Below, in pieces: positions 1-8,615 of a stretch of DNA of 64,000 nucleotides. A program made the position numbers and the translations under genes. The DNA is from an uncultured Cetobacterium sp. (GTDB taxonomy: Bacteria > Fusobacteriota > Fusobacteriia > Fusobacteriales > Fusobacteriaceae), in contig NZ_CAMFHX010000002.1 in NCBI RefSeq assembly GCF_945952365.1, forward strand, positions 1 through 64,000. The letters run 5' to 3'. Every line of letters begins with the position of its first letter. Within the stretch, counting starts at the first letter, position 1. The notes beneath the pieces were generated by a model. It was not told where the DNA came from. It searched no databases and saw only the letters and a program-made list of their open reading frames with translations.

Positions 1-81
1 ATTATACCTCAAAGGATTGGAGTAGTTTCAATAAATTTTAAGTTAACAGAAACAGCTTTTAGAGGAGGGGGAAAAGAATGA
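1..81 (+). CDS. sbcD: SbcD nuclease subunit, C-terminal end only
   Basis: The window opens inside a reading frame of 26 codons that closes with TGA at 79-81. Its stop overlaps the ATG of the next gene as ATGA, so the two are translationally coupled. The last residues (ending FRGGGKE) do not identify a family by themselves. The call rests on context: sbcC is nearly always preceded by sbcD, the Mn-dependent nuclease subunit of the SbcCD double-strand-end and hairpin nuclease. The frame holds a purine-rich GAGGAGGGGG stretch that also serves as the ribosome site of sbcC. Confidence 0.6.
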   Translation: MIPQRIGVVSINFKLTETAFRGGGKE

Positions 82-3000
82 AACCAATTAAATTAGAAAT
101 TACTGGTCTGCAAAGCTTTTCTAAAAAACAAACAATAGATTTTAATGAGCTAACTTCTCTTGGTCTTTTTGGGATATTTGGAGAAACTGGAAGTGGAAAA
201 TCAACAATCTTAGATGCTATGATTTTTGCTATATTTGATGAAATACCGAGAACTATGGGAAGTAAGGGGAAAAATATCAGACCATGTTTAAACCAAGATA
301 GTCAAAACATCGAGGTTTATTTCAAATTCTCTTTAGGTGAAGATATATTTGAAATAGATAGATGCTATAAGAAAAAGTATAATAGAAAAGGTGAGGAAAA
401 ATTTGAGCAAAGCAATCCTATTTTAAAAATAAATGGTGATGTTATTGCAGATACAGTCACAAATGTTCAAAGTAAAATAAATGAGCACTTTGGAATAAGT
501 GTAAGTGATTTTACAAGATCAGTTGTTCTTCCTCAAGGAAAATTTAGTGAATTTTTGAAACTTAAAGGCTCTGATAAAATGAGTATGCTTGAAAATATAT
601 TTGATTTAGAAAAATATGGTACGAAGATGTCTGATAAGATAAGTGGTCGTTTAAATATTTTAAAAGAGAGTATTAACTCTCTCCAAAATCAGATTAAAGG
701 AAAGGGAGATTTCTCTTTAGAGCTTATAGATACTTTAAAATCTAATTTAGAGGTTAAAAATGTTGAACATATTAATTTAATTGATGAAAAAAAGAGTTTA
801 ACATCTGAATTTTTAGAATTGACCGAGGTAAAGAACCTTTTTCAAAAACTAGAGTTTTATAACTTTGAGATTTCAAAATTAGAAGAGATAAAAGAAAAAA
901 TAGCTCAAAATAAAGATAAAATTTCAAAACATGAAGTTGCAAGCTCATTGAAAAGTTTAATTGAAGAGTTAGAGTTACTTCAAAAAGATATTACTCAAAA
1001 TAGTTTTGATTTAAAAAATCTTGAAATAGATTTATCTAAAGAGAGTGAATCTTTAAATCTTGAAAAAATAAACGAGGCAACTCTTGAAAAAAATATAGAA
1101 AAAATAAACCAACAGCTTTTAGAGAAAAAGATAGATTACGATACTCTTGATTCTCTTAGAAAAGCCGTAGGATATCTTCAAACTATAAAATTAAAAGAAA
1201 ATCTTTTAAAAGAGGTTTTAGAATACAATAAGAGCATAGACGAAGAGATAAACTCATTTAAAGAGAGGTTTAAAAATTCTGAAGCTGAATTAGATACAAC
1301 GCAAAAAGAGTTAGATTCTTTAATCAAAATAGATCCTATTTTAATTTATACTTTTGAAAAAGAGATTTCAGATATTAAAACAACACTTCGAATTGAAAGT
1401 GAAAAGATTTTAAATAAATCCAATCTAGAAAAAGAGTTGGAGAAATATTTGGAAAATAAAAACTCTTTATTGGATGATTTCTCTAAAATAAATGAAGTAG
1501 TTTCAGAATTACAAAAGCAAACTCTTCAAAATCAAGCTTTTGAATTAGCTCAACATCTAAAGCATGGAGACAACTGCCCTGTTTGCGGCTCAAAAGAGCA
1601 TCCAACTTTAGCTCAAAGTACACATAGTATAGATATCTCAGTTCTTCAAGAAAATATAGATGAGAGAAACAACTTAGAGAAAAAATTGATAGCAATTGAT
1701 ACTAAAATAGAGTATACAACTAAGGCTATATTCAGTATTGAAGTTATTGAAAATATTGATTTGTTAGAAGAGAGTTTAATACAAAAAGAGATTGAACTGA
1801 AATCTCTAAAAGAAAAAGATAATGAGTTTTCTATAAAAGAGCGTAATATCTCTAAATCTTTAGCTACTTTAACTTCTATATTATCTAACTTAAAGGAAAA
1901 TATATCACATAGAGAAGAGATTTTAAAAAGTTCCCTAGATAAAGCTTCACTATATGAAAATGAAGTTTTGAAGGAGAAAGAGAGCCTATCTCATTTAAAC
2001 CTTTGTAATATACTTAATAATTCTTTAGAGATAACTTTAGATTCGGTTTTAAAAGAGAAGGAGATTTTAGAAAGTATGGATAAAGAGCATCGAGCTATGC
2101 TTTCTTCTAAAGAACTATCTGAAAAAGATTTAAAGCAGATAAGGAATAATATACTTTCGGTTTTAGATAAAGTTCAATCTATTAATTTAGAGATTGTTAC
2201 ATTGAAAGAGAAAATATCTAATTCTGAAAATAGTTTCCAAGAAAAAAATAAACATTTACATGAAATCTCACTCTCTAAAGGATTTAATTCAAAAGAGGAG
2301 ATTCTTTTATATCTTTTAAACGAAAGCCATTATCTATCTTTAAAAGATGGAATTTCAGAATTTGAAAATAATTATGTAAAATACAATCATCTAAAAGATG
2401 AATTACTTTCTGAAATTAACAATAGAGAGTTGAACTCTGAAAGATGGGAGAGTATTAACTTATCTTTAGAAGATTTAGCTAAAAAAGAGAGTTCTTTAGT
2501 TAAAGAGATTACAGAGTTAAATAGTGACTTAACTAGAATTGAGCTTTTAGCTGAAGAAGCTAAAGAGTTATTGAAAGAGATTGAAACGTTAACTTTAAAA
2601 CAAGATGATCTTTTACTTCTTCAAAAGAGATTCAAAGGAAGAAAATTTGTTAACTTCCTTGCTAGAAAACGTTTAGATTATATAACTTACGAAGCTTCAA
2701 AAAGATTACAAAAGATTACTATGGGAAGATACCTTTTAAAAGTTGATAACAATTGTGACTTTATAATAATAGATACTTTTAATAGTAACCACTCTAGAGA
2801 TTGTTCAACACTTTCTGGTGGAGAAACATTTATAGTCTCTCTTGTGTTAGCTTTAGCTTTATCTGGGCAATTGCAACTGAAGGGAAAAATCCAATTGGAG
2901 TTCTTCTTCTTAGATGAAGGGTTTGGAACGCTTGACAGTGTGCTTTTAGATAGAGTTATTGAAATACTTGAAGAGATTGGTTGGAAGGAAAAAATGAAAA

Positions 3001-3107
3001 TAGGTATTATAAGTCACGTTGAGGATTTAAAAATAAGAATACCTAGAAGACTTGAGGTTTCACCTGCAATTCCTGGTGAAATAGGAAGTACAATAAAATT
3101 AATATAA
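78..3107 (+). CDS. sbcC: SbcC, SMC-like ATPase subunit of the SbcCD nuclease
   Basis: This 1009-residue protein is the ATPase and DNA-tethering subunit of SbcCD (the bacterial Rad50), which trims hairpins and blocked DNA ends in the cytoplasm. The N-terminal ATPase half has a Walker A motif GETGSGKST near residue 36. Long Lys/Glu-rich coiled coils follow on both sides of a zinc hook, CPVCGSKEHP, near residue 500. The C-terminal half has the ABC signature LSGGE near residue 913 and Walker B FFFLDEGFGTLD near residue 950. Length and order match the family. The strong GGAGGGGG site and the ATGA overlap with the upstream frame fix the start. murI follows after 29 nt. Confidence 0.95.
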   Translation: MKPIKLEITGLQSFSKKQTIDFNELTSLGLFGIFGETGSGKSTILDAMIFAIFDEIPRTMGSKGKNIRPCLNQDSQNIEVYFKFSLGEDIFEIDRCYKKKYNRKGEEKFEQSNPILKINGDVIADTVTNVQSKINEHFGISVSDFTRSVVLPQGKFSEFLKLKGSDKMSMLENIFDLEKYGTKMSDKISGRLNILKESINSLQNQIKGKGDFSLELIDTLKSNLEVKNVEHINLIDEKKSLTSEFLELTEVKNLFQKLEFYNFEISKLEEIKEKIAQNKDKISKHEVASSLKSLIEELELLQKDITQNSFDLKNLEIDLSKESESLNLEKINEATLEKNIEKINQQLLEKKIDYDTLDSLRKAVGYLQTIKLKENLLKEVLEYNKSIDEEINSFKERFKNSEAELDTTQKELDSLIKIDPILIYTFEKEISDIKTTLRIESEKILNKSNLEKELEKYLENKNSLLDDFSKINEVVSELQKQTLQNQAFELAQHLKHGDNCPVCGSKEHPTLAQSTHSIDISVLQENIDERNNLEKKLIAIDTKIEYTTKAIFSIEVIENIDLLEESLIQKEIELKSLKEKDNEFSIKERNISKSLATLTSILSNLKENISHREEILKSSLDKASLYENEVLKEKESLSHLNLCNILNNSLEITLDSVLKEKEILESMDKEHRAMLSSKELSEKDLKQIRNNILSVLDKVQSINLEIVTLKEKISNSENSFQEKNKHLHEISLSKGFNSKEEILLYLLNESHYLSLKDGISEFENNYVKYNHLKDELLSEINNRELNSERWESINLSLEDLAKKESSLVKEITELNSDLTRIELLAEEAKELLKEIETLTLKQDDLLLLQKRFKGRKFVNFLARKRLDYITYEASKRLQKITMGRYLLKVDNNCDFIIIDTFNSNHSRDCSTLSGGETFIVSLVLALALSGQLQLKGKIQLEFFFLDEGFGTLDSVLLDRVIEILEEIGWKEKMKIGIISHVEDLKIRIPRRLEVSPAIPGEIGSTIKLI

Positions 3108-3136
3108 AAATATATAATAAAGAATGCGAGGTTTTA

Positions 3137-3910
3137 ATGAGAACAATTGGAGTATTTGATTCTGGAGTAGGGGGAGTTTCAGTTTTAAAAGAGGTGTTAA
3201 GAAAATTTCCTGCGGATAATATCATCTATTTTGGTGATAGTTTACATGCTCCTTACGGAGAAAAAGAGATTGATGAAATTCGTTCTCTATGTTTAAAGGT
3301 CTCAGATTTCTTGGTATATGAAAAAAAAGTTGATGCTCTTGTTATTGCTTGTAATACAGCAACTGGAGCAGCAATGGATATAATGCAAAAGAGATATGGT
3401 ATACCTGTGGTTGGGGTAGTTGAAAATGGAGCTGCTGAAGGTGTGAAACATACACATAACAAAAATATAGGAGTTATAGCTACTCCAGCCACAATAAAAA
3501 TGGATTTATATAAAAAATCTATAGCTAAAATAGATTCATCTATTAAGACATATAGTGTTAAGTGCCCTCTTTTTGTTGGTATGATTGAAAAAGGATGGGA
3601 GGATACCCTTGAAAATGATGAGCTGATTAAAAGTTATTTAAATGAGTTTTCAGTTGAGATTGATACTTTAATTTTAGGATGTACTCACTACCCTTTAATT
3701 AGAAAGTATATTGCTAGACATTTTAACGGAAATATTATTGATCCTGCAGAAGAAACTGCAAAATCTCTGAAAAAAATAATAGGAGAGGGAGAGTACCTTC
3801 AAAAACCTTATCTTAAATTTTATGCGAGTGGGGATCCTGAAAAATTTAAAAAAGTTGCTCAAGAGTTTTTAGGTCAAGAGATTTGTGAAGTAGAAAAAAT
3901 TATTTTATAG
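3137..3910 (+). CDS. murI: Glutamate racemase
   Basis: This cytoplasmic cofactor-independent racemase converts L-glutamate to D-glutamate for peptidoglycan. At 257 residues it has normal length. The N-terminal GVFDSGVGG motif carries the first catalytic acid, IACNTATG contains the first catalytic Cys (near residue 75), and ILGCTHYPL contains the second Cys (near residue 183) with its His partner. It lies 29 nt after sbcC and 9 nt before the peptide-binding protein, on the same strand, so it probably shares their transcript. The start has a GAGG site 6 nt upstream. Confidence 0.95.
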   Translation: MRTIGVFDSGVGGVSVLKEVLRKFPADNIIYFGDSLHAPYGEKEIDEIRSLCLKVSDFLVYEKKVDALVIACNTATGAAMDIMQKRYGIPVVGVVENGAAEGVKHTHNKNIGVIATPATIKMDLYKKSIAKIDSSIKTYSVKCPLFVGMIEKGWEDTLENDELIKSYLNEFSVEIDTLILGCTHYPLIRKYIARHFNGNIIDPAEETAKSLKKIIGEGEYLQKPYLKFYASGDPEKFKKVAQEFLGQEICEVEKIIL

Positions 3911-3919
3911 GAGATTTTT

Positions 3920-5395
3920 ATGAAAAGAGTTAAACTACTTTTATTTTTTATGTTACTGTTCACTATAAATATATTTTCAGCGAGTATAAATGTTATTCAA
4001 GAAGGAGACCCTAGAACATTTGATCCTCATTTTGGAAACGATGGATTCTCTTTAAGAGTAAATCGTCTTCTATATTCTAGACTTCTTGAAAAAAATTCTG
4101 AGATGGAAACAGTGTTAGGAGTTGCTAAAAGTTATAGATTTATTGACAATCAAAAAATTGAATTTACTTTGAAAGATAATATCTTTTTCCAAAATGGGGA
4201 TAAACTTACATCAGAAGATGTTAAGTTTTCATTCCATAGAATGAAAAACTCTCCAAGGATAGCTGGAGTATTACCACCAATAAAAGAGATTATAATAAAA
4301 GATGATTACAACTTCGAAATGATACTAGAAAAGCCATTTTCAGCTATTTTAGACCAGCTGACACATCCTGCGCTAAGTATTGTAAGTAAAAATTATCTAA
4401 CAAAAAATTCTAAAGCTTTGATTGAGCACCCTATGGGAAGTGGAAAATATATTTTAGAAAGTTGGAACCCAGGAGAGGGATTGGTTTTAGAAAGATTTGA
4501 AAACTATTTTGATCCTAAACCAACATATAAAAAAATAAATATAAAGACAATTCCATTGGCTACCAATAGAACAATCGCTCTTGAAACAGGCGAAGCTGAT
4601 ATGGCTTTTTCTCTTCCACCACAAGATAAAGTTACGATTGAGAAAAATAAAAATCTTCAGTTTTTATCAATACCATCTTACTCTTATACATATATGGGGT
4701 TAAATATGAAAAATGAAGTTTTTAGCGATGCAAATATCAGAAAAGGAATTAACTTAGCAATCGATAAAGAAGCCATCGTAGAAACTGTATTAAATGGAGA
4801 GGGAGTTATTGCCAACTCTCCTGTTGCAAAAGGTGTTCAAGGACACAATCCTAATACTAAAAATCTTGAATATAATAAAGAGGAAGCAAGTACTTTATTA
4901 AAACCTTTAAAAGGAAAAACTTTGACATTAGCTACTATGAGTTCAAATCTAGATATTCAAACTGCTGAAATAATTGCCGCATACTTAAAAGAAGTTGAGA
5001 TTAATGTTTCAATAGTTATTCTTGAACCTAGTGTTTATTGGATAAAAACAAATAGTGGGGAGTTCGATATGTTTATAGGGTCTTGGGGAAGTGTAACAGG
5101 AGACTCTGACTACGCTCTTTATCCAACTCATCATAGTAATTCATTTGGAGCTTCAGGAAATAGAACTTTCTTTAGTGATAAAAAAGTCGATACTCTTTTA
5201 GAAGAAGCCAGAGAAACTCTTGATAAAAATAAAAGAGACAAAATTTATAAAGAGATTCAAGAGATAATTGTAAATAATAATAGTGAAGTTATGTTATTCT
5301 ATAGAGATTTAAATGGTGCACTTAATAAAAAAATAAAAGACTTCCACATGTATCCTATCCCTATACATGACTATTCTTTAGGAACTATTTATTAG
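3920..5395 (+). CDS. Peptide ABC transporter substrate-binding protein (family 5)
   Basis: This 491-residue protein should be the periplasmic receptor of a di- or oligopeptide ABC importer. A signal peptide occupies about residues 1-20 (MKR, then a hydrophobic core, then FSA). The mature start matches family 5 (SBP_bac_5), with an early GDPRTFDPHF segment and the later DVKFSFHRM segment typical of OppA/DppA proteins. No permease or ATPase gene is adjacent, so it is either an orphan receptor or works with components encoded elsewhere. The start follows a TAGGAG site closely after murI. Peptide, nickel and heme specificity cannot be told apart from the sequence. Confidence 0.85.
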   Translation: MKRVKLLLFFMLLFTINIFSASINVIQEGDPRTFDPHFGNDGFSLRVNRLLYSRLLEKNSEMETVLGVAKSYRFIDNQKIEFTLKDNIFFQNGDKLTSEDVKFSFHRMKNSPRIAGVLPPIKEIIIKDDYNFEMILEKPFSAILDQLTHPALSIVSKNYLTKNSKALIEHPMGSGKYILESWNPGEGLVLERFENYFDPKPTYKKINIKTIPLATNRTIALETGEADMAFSLPPQDKVTIEKNKNLQFLSIPSYSYTYMGLNMKNEVFSDANIRKGINLAIDKEAIVETVLNGEGVIANSPVAKGVQGHNPNTKNLEYNKEEASTLLKPLKGKTLTLATMSSNLDIQTAEIIAAYLKEVEINVSIVILEPSVYWIKTNSGEFDMFIGSWGSVTGDSDYALYPTHHSNSFGASGNRTFFSDKKVDTLLEEARETLDKNKRDKIYKEIQEIIVNNNSEVMLFYRDLNGALNKKIKDFHMYPIPIHDYSLGTIY

Positions 5396-5423
5396 ACTGA
5401 TGATTCAAATTGAAGGAAAGCAT

Positions 5424-5452
5424 TTGACTTTAGAGTATATATGAGGTAATAA
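5424..5452 (+). promoter_or_regulatory. Sigma-70-type promoter for the 5488 gene
   Basis: TTGACT at 5424-5429 and TAATAA at 5447-5452 are separated by 17 nt. They lie in the gap after the peptide-binding protein and about 35 nt upstream of the small gene's start. Confidence 0.55.
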
Positions 5453-5487
5453 ATATAACAATTAAGATGATAGAAGGGGTTGATACC

Positions 5488-5853
5488 ATGATAATAGCTT
5501 ATGAAAAATTAACTAACTCTTACAGAAATATTGTAAAGGAAAATATGTTTCATATTGGAGAGGGACTTATTTTAGACCGAGAAAATAATGTTCTTCATAG
5601 ATTTGAAAACATAAACGATATTACCTTAGATACTTTAAAAATGCTTAATAAGTTAAAAGAAGAGATTGTAGTTGTTTATCCTTGTAACTTGAGAGAAAGA
5701 AAAACTACTTTAGATGTCTGTGTTGAATCTTATATTGTTAGACACTACAACTTAGAGACTATATTCCACTCTATCCACGGATGCGAATGTACAAAGAGAA
5801 ATATTAAATTATTATGGAATGTCGATTTAAGACATTGTAACGTTTTCTTTTAA
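5488..5853 (+). CDS. Hypothetical small cysteine-rich protein
   Basis: I do not recognise this 121-residue protein. It looks cytoplasmic, with no signal peptide or membrane segment. Cys and His residues cluster at the C-terminus, including a GCEC motif and a final HCNVFF, after an earlier CNLRE and a CVESYIVRHY segment. The cluster could bind metal, but no known spacing is met. A longer frame opens at 5467, but the GAAGGGG site sits 8 nt before the ATG at 5488, which is the better start. It has its own promoter and is closed by the terminator at 5913, so it looks monocistronic. Confidence 0.6.
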   Translation: MIIAYEKLTNSYRNIVKENMFHIGEGLILDRENNVLHRFENINDITLDTLKMLNKLKEEIVVVYPCNLRERKTTLDVCVESYIVRHYNLETIFHSIHGCECTKRNIKLLWNVDLRHCNVFF

Positions 5854-5912
5854 AGAGTATAGTTGGATTACATTTTAATCCATAAAAAATCTTTTTTTAC
5901 TCAAAACAAAAT

Positions 5913-5943
5913 GGTGTGATTATAATCACACCTAATTTTTTTT
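5913..5943 (+). terminator. Rho-independent terminator
   Basis: A perfect GGTGTGAT / ATCACACC stem with a TATA loop is followed by a T-rich tail. It ends the small gene upstream. Confidence 0.8.
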
Positions 5944-5989
5944 ATTCTAGTATAAAATGCTAGTATATTATTTATTTTAGGAGGATTCT

Positions 5990-6766
5990 ATGTTTTTAGA
6001 AACAATTGAAAAAGTTGCAAATGCAGGAGTGGCTAAAAGTAATTTTTTAAAAAATAGCTTAGGAAAATACTTCGTATTATCAACTTTCGCTGGATTTTTT
6101 GTTGGATTAGGAATTTTATTAATTTTCTCTCTTGGTGGATTAGCTGCACCAGTTATTGGACCATTAGGTGCTAGAACACTTATGGGAGCTTGCTTTGGAG
6201 TTGCACTTAGTTTAGTTATTATGTGTGGAAGTGAACTATTTACTGGAAACAACTTTGTTATGACTATATCTACACTGTCAAAGAAAACTACTTGGGCAGA
6301 TACTATAAAACTTTGGGTTGTATGTTACTTTGGAAATTTATTTGGTTCGATTCTTTGTGGATGGTTCTTCTCAATGACTAACTTAACTGTTCACTTTGTT
6401 CCTGGGGCAGAAAGCGTTGGAAAGTTCATGGTAACTATAGCTACTTTAAAAGCTACAGCACCATTCATGGATTTATTCTATAGAGGAGTTCTTTGTAACA
6501 TTCTTGTTTGTTTAGCAGTTTGGTGTTCAATCAAAATGACATCTGAATCTGGAAAATTAATCATGATCTGGTGGTGTCTATTTGTATTCATTACTGTTGG
6601 ATTAGAGCATAGTATTGCAAACATGACTCTTTTCTCTGCTTTAATGTTTAAAGACCCTCAATTCTTTATGGGAATGATTACTAACTTAATTCCAGTAACT
6701 CTTGGAAATATTCTTGGTGGAGTAGGTTTAGCAGCAGCATACTTCTATGTATCTAAAAAAGATTAA
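5990..6766 (+). CDS. Formate/nitrite channel (FocA/NirC family)
   Basis: This 258-residue inner-membrane protein belongs to the formate/nitrite transporter family, pentameric channels for small monovalent anions. It shows about six hydrophobic segments. Family features include SELFTGNN near residue 82, the RGVLCNILVCLAVW segment near residue 164, and GLEHSIANM near residue 204, which carries the conserved pore His. Formate export would suit mixed-acid fermentation and nitrite uptake is equally possible, as no pfl or nir gene is adjacent. It stands alone between two terminators, with a GGAGG site before the ATG. Confidence 0.88.
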   Translation: MFLETIEKVANAGVAKSNFLKNSLGKYFVLSTFAGFFVGLGILLIFSLGGLAAPVIGPLGARTLMGACFGVALSLVIMCGSELFTGNNFVMTISTLSKKTTWADTIKLWVVCYFGNLFGSILCGWFFSMTNLTVHFVPGAESVGKFMVTIATLKATAPFMDLFYRGVLCNILVCLAVWCSIKMTSESGKLIMIWWCLFVFITVGLEHSIANMTLFSALMFKDPQFFMGMITNLIPVTLGNILGGVGLAAAYFYVSKKD

Positions 6767-6774
6767 TTTATTGA

Positions 6775-6805
6775 AATGGAGATTTTGAAAGTCTCCATTT
6801 TTTTT
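6775..6805 (+). terminator. Rho-independent terminator of the formate/nitrite channel gene
   Basis: AATGGAGA and TCTCCATT form an 8-bp stem followed by a run of T. Confidence 0.85.
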
Positions 6806-6816
6806 ATGAATTTTTA

Positions 6817-6847
6817 TTGACTTAGAGTTAAGTCTAAGTGATATAAT
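6817..6847 (+). promoter_or_regulatory. Promoter with embedded inverted repeat upstream of the phosphoesterase gene
   Basis: TTGACT at 6817-6822 and a perfect TATAAT at 6842-6847 are 19 nt apart. Inside lies the inverted repeat ACTTAGA-N6-TCTAAGT (6820-6839), overlapping the -35 box and spacer, the usual place for a repressor or activator site. The cognate regulator is unknown. Confidence 0.55.
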
Positions 6848-6890
6848 ACTTTTATATTTAAAATATTTAAATTACAAAATGGAGGCATAA

Positions 6891-7973
6891 ATGATTTTTA
6901 TTTTACAAAGGCTACTTCCAGTAGTTTTATTTATAATGACAGCAGCATATTTTTTTTCTAAAGTTTACAGTAGTTTATGGTTCTTTTTAATTGTTCCATT
7001 AATAAGTTTTTCACCATTTATTTTCTTTTATTTTTTAAGAGAAAATAGAAGTGATATTTTTGAAATAGCACTTGGACACTATCTATTTTATTTAAATTAT
7101 ATTTTGATTGGAGCGGTATCGATAGTTTTAATATCTTTTATTTTAAAATTATTTTCACTAGATCTATTAGGATTGATTTCACAGAAAAAAATATTTTTCC
7201 ATATTTTTATATTACTATCTTTTATAGGTCTTAGTTATATTGGTAATAGAAACTTTCAAAATATACTCGTTGAGAATTATGAAGTTCCTTCACAAAATAT
7301 TAATTTAGATAAAGATTTAAAATTTGCTTTTATCAGTGATATCCATTTAAATGGAAAATTTGATGGAAGTAAACTTAGAGAATCATTTAAAAAAATGGAA
7401 GATGAAGGTGTTGAATTAGTTCTTATCGGCGGAGATTTTTTAGACAACAGTTATAAAACTGTTACCAATGATATCAAAAGTATAATAGATGCTACATCTT
7501 TTAAACATGGAATCTATTTAGCTTTAGGGAACCATGAATACTATGGTGGAATTGATGAGAATATAAATTATATAAAAACTCTTGGAATAAATATCTTAAG
7601 AGATGAATCTGTAGAAATTGAAGGTGTCACTATTATTGGAAGAGATGATAGACATAATAAAAACAGAAAATCTTTAGATGAGCTCTTAAAAAATGTAGAA
7701 TCTGAGAATACTGTTATCGTTGTAGACCATAACCCTGAATCTTTAAAAGAGTTAAAAGGTGAAAAAGTTGATTTGTATCTTTCGGGTCATACACATAGAG
7801 GTCAAATTTTCCCTTTCAATCTTTTAGTAGATTATATGTATGAAAACTCTAGAGGTTATAAAAAAATAAATAATACGCACTCTTATGTTAGTTCAGGTCT
7901 CGGTACTTGGATGATTCCATACAGAATTGGAAGCCAAAGTGAGATGTTTATTTTGAATTTGATGGCAAAATAG
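6891..7973 (+). CDS. Membrane-anchored metallophosphoesterase (YkuE/YaeI-like)
   Basis: The 360-residue protein has about four N-terminal membrane helices (residues 1-130) followed by a calcineurin-like metallophosphoesterase domain. The domain shows the metal-binding signatures in order: ISDIHLNG near residue 152, GGDFLD near 183, GNHEYYGG near 214, a HNPE segment near 280, and GHTHRGQ near 300. Related proteins hydrolyse phosphodiester or pyrophosphate bonds of lipid precursors at the membrane. The exact substrate here is unknown. It is transcribed alone, from a promoter that carries an inverted repeat, and ends at a terminator. Confidence 0.85.
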   Translation: MIFILQRLLPVVLFIMTAAYFFSKVYSSLWFFLIVPLISFSPFIFFYFLRENRSDIFEIALGHYLFYLNYILIGAVSIVLISFILKLFSLDLLGLISQKKIFFHIFILLSFIGLSYIGNRNFQNILVENYEVPSQNINLDKDLKFAFISDIHLNGKFDGSKLRESFKKMEDEGVELVLIGGDFLDNSYKTVTNDIKSIIDATSFKHGIYLALGNHEYYGGIDENINYIKTLGINILRDESVEIEGVTIIGRDDRHNKNRKSLDELLKNVESENTVIVVDHNPESLKELKGEKVDLYLSGHTHRGQIFPFNLLVDYMYENSRGYKKINNTHSYVSSGLGTWMIPYRIGSQSEMFILNLMAK

Positions 7974-7989
7974 ATTACAGTTTTATCTG

Positions 7990-8018
7990 AGAGAGAAAGT
8001 AAAATTTCTCTCTTTTTT
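7990..8018 (+). terminator. Rho-independent terminator of the phosphoesterase gene
   Basis: AGAGAGAAA and TTTCTCTCT form a 9-bp stem followed by T6. Confidence 0.85.
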
Positions 8019-8033
8019 AATACAAAAAAGGGA

Positions 8034-8119
8034 GGAACCTCTGCGGGGGGAACAGAGGTTCTTGGGGGATTAAATCTATATATTATTAGCCTTTTATATA
8101 ATAATTAGACATAGATTTT
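8034..8119. other. Two-hairpin intergenic element, possible structured RNA
   Basis: Hairpin one pairs GAACCTCTG (8035-8043) with CAGAGGTTC (8053-8061) around a G-rich loop, and a GGGGGATT run follows. Hairpin two pairs AAATCTAT (8072-8079) with ATAGATTT (8111-8118), with an inner ATTATTA/TAATAAT pairing, and ends in T5. The G-rich stretches stand out in AT-rich surroundings. No clear promoter was seen, so it may be a small RNA, a leader without its gene, or a terminator-like structure. Confidence 0.3.
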
Positions 8120-8145
8120 TAGAAAAAAGTTTTAAAAATTTCTAT

Positions 8146-8430
8146 TTAAATAACATCTTTATATTTTTCAGGATATTTATTAAAAAGAAATTTAACAAAA
8201 GAACATTCAGGTATAATCTTAAAACTATTTTTTCGAACAAATACAACAGCTTCATCCATTAAGAGATTTCCAATTCCTTTTCCCTTATAAGATTCATCAA
8301 CTAATGTGTGTTCAATTATTATAGTATGGTCATCTTTTTTTCGATAAGACATTCTACCTATAGTTTTGTTAGCGTTATCTTCATCTTTTATATAAAACAA
8401 CTCTTTATTTTCATCATGAAAAATTTTCAT
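8146..8430 (-). CDS. Small GNAT-like N-acetyltransferase (YjdJ/COG2388 type)
   Basis: This 94-residue protein is a minimal GNAT fold of the kind found in YjdJ and related short acetyltransferase-like proteins. The acetyl-CoA-binding loop is visible as YKGKGIGNLL near residues 49-58, and a conserved IIPECSFVKFLF segment with a Cys follows near residue 72. The substrate is unknown. Its start has a GGAG site. Upstream of it lies one of two copies of a 50-nt element that also precedes the next minus-strand gene, which suggests a shared promoter or regulator. Confidence 0.75.
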   Translation of the reverse strand: MKIFHDENKELFYIKDEDNANKTIGRMSYRKKDDHTIIIEHTLVDESYKGKGIGNLLMDEAVVFVRKNSFKIIPECSFVKFLFNKYPEKYKDVI

Positions 8431-8530
8431 TTGTGACCATCTCCTTTTAACTATAGTATTAATATACCAAAATTTAGGAAGAATCTTTTTTTATTTGTTA
8501 AACTCTTTCAATAGCCAACCTAAAAGATTT

Positions 8531-8580
8531 AATTTACTATGTCTTTAGAATAATACAAATAAATTATAAACGCAATTAGG
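8531..8580 (-). repeat. 50-nt duplicated upstream element, copy A
   Basis: It matches 9502-9551 at 44 of 50 positions, including a 27-nt identical core. Read on the minus strand it holds a TA-rich block with a TATTCT-like -10 region and lies about 100 nt upstream of the GNAT gene, so it could be a duplicated promoter region. Confidence 0.6.
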
Positions 8581-8615
8581 TAGCATTTTTTTACGTGAGG
8601 AAATATTTCTTATAT

